The notes below the pieces were generated by a model. It saw only the letters and a list, made by a program, of their open reading frames with translations, was not told the origin of the DNA and did no database searches. Shown one piece after another: positions 31,769 through 33,672 of a DNA stretch of 33,672 nt; positions within the stretch are counted from its first letter, which is position 1, and each line of letters starts with the position of its first letter. The position numbers were made by a program, and so were the translations under genes. Origin of the DNA: an uncultured Candidatus Saccharibacteria bacterium (GTDB lineage: Bacteria; Patescibacteriota; Saccharimonadia; Saccharimonadales; Saccharimonadaceae); contig CANOTH010000010.1 in the NCBI GenBank assembly GCA_947570505.1, positions 1 to 33,672 of the forward strand, in the 5' to 3' direction.

Positions 31769-31778
31769 TGTTATAATA
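31769..31778. promoter_or_regulatory. overlapping divergent promoters (LexA-like / LCP)
   Basis: On the + strand TGTTATAAT (31769-31777) is an extended -10 for the LCP gene, with a start expected near 31784. On the minus strand TATTAT (31778 to 31773) is the -10 of the LexA-like gene, with a start at about its ATG. The two -10 elements overlap in one symmetric TTATAATAA. Confidence 0.55.
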
Positions 31779-31819
31779 AATTATAGATTAAAAGATTCGT
31801 AAGGTCAAATGGGAGTAAC

Positions 31820-33607
31820 ATGGCAAGAACAACGATTGATGGTTTGGCTGTGCGTAAGTCCAGCTCCACCAAGAAAGTGACTACTTCTAGCTCACACCGT
31901 GTGGTGGGTGGTTCTTTAGCGGATAACCCTATTAATCGAAGGACTAATACTTCTAAAGTGACTGCACGCAAGTCGACTGGCACACATACAAATGCACGAC
32001 GTGTACGACCTAGGAATACGGATTTTTTGGATCCAGTACGTGGTTTTGACTATAATTCGCCAGATACGAGTATTGGTGTACCAGAGGAGTCAGATTGGTC
32101 CGATTTATTAAATAGCTTTGGTGATGATACACCACGTAAGCCTAAGAGGACTAATGCAAGCAAGGATAGAAGTCGAAAAACAAGAAAGTCCGATTTGGGT
32201 TTGGAACGTGATTTAGTGTTTGATGATGAGATTTTTGAGGAAGATCCTAAGAAATCTAAGCGTGGGAAGAAACCAAAGAAAAAACGCAAACATCATATTA
32301 TTAAGAAGATTTTTTTAGGCTTGTTTTTATTGTTGATTGGTGGTGCGGTTGCAATATTTATTTGGGGTGATAGTTTAATTTCCCGGTTAACTAATGGCCA
32401 GTCGGGATTTTGGGATACAGTTGGTTCCCTGTTTTCTGAAGAAGTGCCTTTTGAGACGGACAGTAATGGTAGGACTAATATCATAATCTTCGGTACGGAA
32501 GGTTATGATATGGACGGGACTTCTGGAGATGGTGTACATGACGGAGCCCAGCTGACCGACTCGATTATGGTAGTAAGCCTTGACCAGAAGACTCAAGATG
32601 TTGCATTACTTAGTCTACCACGTGACCTAAAGGTGCCTATGGCTTGTTCGGCTGGAAAAATCAATGAAGTATTCTGGTGTAAAAACCAAGATGGCAATAA
32701 TGAGAGTGCTGGCGCCGAAGCTCTCATGAAGCAGGCTGGGGAAATCTTGGGTATTGATTTTCAGTATTGGGCTCATGTTAACTGGGGCTCTGTAGTAGAG
32801 ATCGTTGATTCCCTAGGGGGTATTACAGTGGTTCTAGATGAGGATATTAGTGATTTCTATTATACTGGTATGGTGATTGAGGCAGGAGTTCCAACCAACT
32901 TAAATGGTCAGCAAGCAGTGGCTTTGGCTAGAGCTCGTCATGGGACGATGGGTGGAGATTTCACGCGTGGTAACTCTCAGCAAAAAATCGTTGAGGCGAT
33001 CGCGCAAAAACTATTAGAAAACGGTATTAGTGTATCTGAAGCTCTGGGACTCGTAAACATCCTGGGTGATAATTTGCGTACTAACTTTACTACCGATAAT
33101 ATTAAGGCTGGGGTGCGATTACTATCTAGCTTTAATATAAATAATATCCGCAATGTGTCTTTGGTGGATTATGAAAATAACATCTATTATGTGCAATCAG
33201 AGATGATTAATGGTGTTTCGTATGTGATTCCAAGTGCAGGACTAGGTGATTATGGTGAGATCCAAGAGTATTTGGATAGAATGTTTTCGAGTGAAGCTGG
33301 TGTGAGAGAAGGTGCTGAAATTGCAATTTATAATGCTAGCGGTCAGGTGGGTGTAGCAGGAGCAGAAAAGACCCACTTAGAATCTATGAGATACCATGTG
33401 GGGACCGTCGGTGACGTAGCACCAGAGTCTTGCTTAGAGGAGTATTGCTTGTATGTTTTGACAGAAGGGATGCCTGCGACACAAGCAGTGCTAGAAGATC
33501 GTTACCAGACTACTGCGCGGCCAGCAAATGAATTACCGGCTGATGTTTGGCCAGGAAATGCTGATTTCGTAGTGCTGATTGGTAATGATAAGAGTAACGA
33601 ACTTTAA
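31820..33607 (+). CDS. LytR-CpsA-Psr (LCP) family glycopolymer transferase
   Basis: LCP enzymes move lipid-linked polymers onto peptidoglycan outside the membrane. The 595-residue protein has an unusually long basic, Ser/Thr-rich cytoplasmic N-terminus (1-160) and one TM helix (about 165-182). The LCP domain (about 215-400) has the conserved residues in LTDSIMVVSL (245-254), LLSLPRDLKV (263-272), and ARARHGTMGGDFTRGNSQQ (370-388; arginines and glutamine bind the pyrophosphate). A C-terminal LytR_C-type domain (about 495-590; IAIYNASGQVGVAG) follows. GGGAG lies 5 bp before the ATG. It has its own promoter, divergent from a LexA-like gene, and a strong terminator. It is a good candidate for attaching the polymer made by the island. 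Confidence 0.93.
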   Translation: MARTTIDGLAVRKSSSTKKVTTSSSHRVVGGSLADNPINRRTNTSKVTARKSTGTHTNARRVRPRNTDFLDPVRGFDYNSPDTSIGVPEESDWSDLLNSFGDDTPRKPKRTNASKDRSRKTRKSDLGLERDLVFDDEIFEEDPKKSKRGKKPKKKRKHHIIKKIFLGLFLLLIGGAVAIFIWGDSLISRLTNGQSGFWDTVGSLFSEEVPFETDSNGRTNIIIFGTEGYDMDGTSGDGVHDGAQLTDSIMVVSLDQKTQDVALLSLPRDLKVPMACSAGKINEVFWCKNQDGNNESAGAEALMKQAGEILGIDFQYWAHVNWGSVVEIVDSLGGITVVLDEDISDFYYTGMVIEAGVPTNLNGQQAVALARARHGTMGGDFTRGNSQQKIVEAIAQKLLENGISVSEALGLVNILGDNLRTNFTTDNIKAGVRLLSSFNINNIRNVSLVDYENNIYYVQSEMINGVSYVIPSAGLGDYGEIQEYLDRMFSSEAGVREGAEIAIYNASGQVGVAGAEKTHLESMRYHVGTVGDVAPESCLEEYCLYVLTEGMPATQAVLEDRYQTTARPANELPADVWPGNADFVVLIGNDKSNEL

Positions 33608-33626
33608 TCAGCTATGGATATAATCG

Positions 33627-33659
33627 ACCACCAGACTGAGGTCTGGTGGTTTTGTGTTT
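33627..33659 (+). terminator. intrinsic terminator of the LCP gene
   Basis: ACCACCAGAC (33627-33636) pairs with GTCTGGTGGT (33641-33650), a perfect 10-bp stem with a TGAG loop. It is followed by TTTGTGTTT, about 20 bp after the stop codon. Confidence 0.88.
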
Positions 33660-33672
33660 GCCGGCCATGCCG

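Overview
The window reads as chromosomal DNA of a Candidatus Saccharibacteria (TM7, Patescibacteria) cell or a close relative. The case rests on a NusA of the short CPR type standing alone without rimP or infB, two secreted cell-wall-hydrolase-like proteins of a kind common in that group, small tightly packed operons, and moderate GC. UGA is a normal stop here (the rml genes are joined by ATGA overlaps), so this is not a UGA-recoding lineage. The assignment is made from memory of families, not from a search.

Layout. 1-715: a small membrane protein with a strong promoter and its own terminator. 719-2233 (-): a GtrII-like membrane glucosyltransferase. 2284-3689: nusA with promoter, hairpin leader and terminator. 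3712-5219 (-): two unrecognised genes, each with its own sigma70-type promoter. 5420-5496 (-): initiator tRNA. 5532-27389: a large surface-polysaccharide island holding a WbaP-type initiating transferase, a GT4 transferase, an O-antigen-ligase-like protein, galE plus a GT2, an ABC exporter pair, a Wzx-like flippase, DPM-like GT2 plus DUF2304, the complete dTDP-rhamnose set rmlA-C-D-B, an RgpF-like protein, a tandem GT2, and a large membrane protein. A DinD-family gene sits inside the island. 27460-31286 (-): two paralogous secreted hydrolase-like proteins with different carbohydrate-binding tails (six ChW repeats versus a ricin-type lectin), with a membrane-anchored protein between them. 31444-33650: a LexA-DNA-binding-domain-only regulator divergent from an LCP-family (LytR-CpsA-Psr) protein, which is expected to attach glycopolymers to the wall.

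The genes form a coherent surface programme. Sugar nucleotides are made by GalE and RmlABCD. Chains are started by the WbaP-like enzyme, extended by GT4 and GT2 enzymes, exported by Wzx and/or the ABC pair, and attached by the ligase-like and LCP proteins. The secreted lectin/ChW proteins act on or bind a wall, plausibly that of the bacterial host on which Saccharibacteria live.

Two signals are not explained by ordinary annotation. First, a dense, helically phased array of DnaA-box-like 9-mers (8004-8154) lies inside the coding region of the GT4 gene, exactly where its protein carries an extra low-complexity linker. Second, eight genes, mostly operon heads, have a TATAAT-like -10 only 5-8 bp before their ATG and no Shine-Dalgarno, which predicts leaderless transcripts. 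Genes inside operons use Shine-Dalgarno sequences or ATGA overlaps instead.
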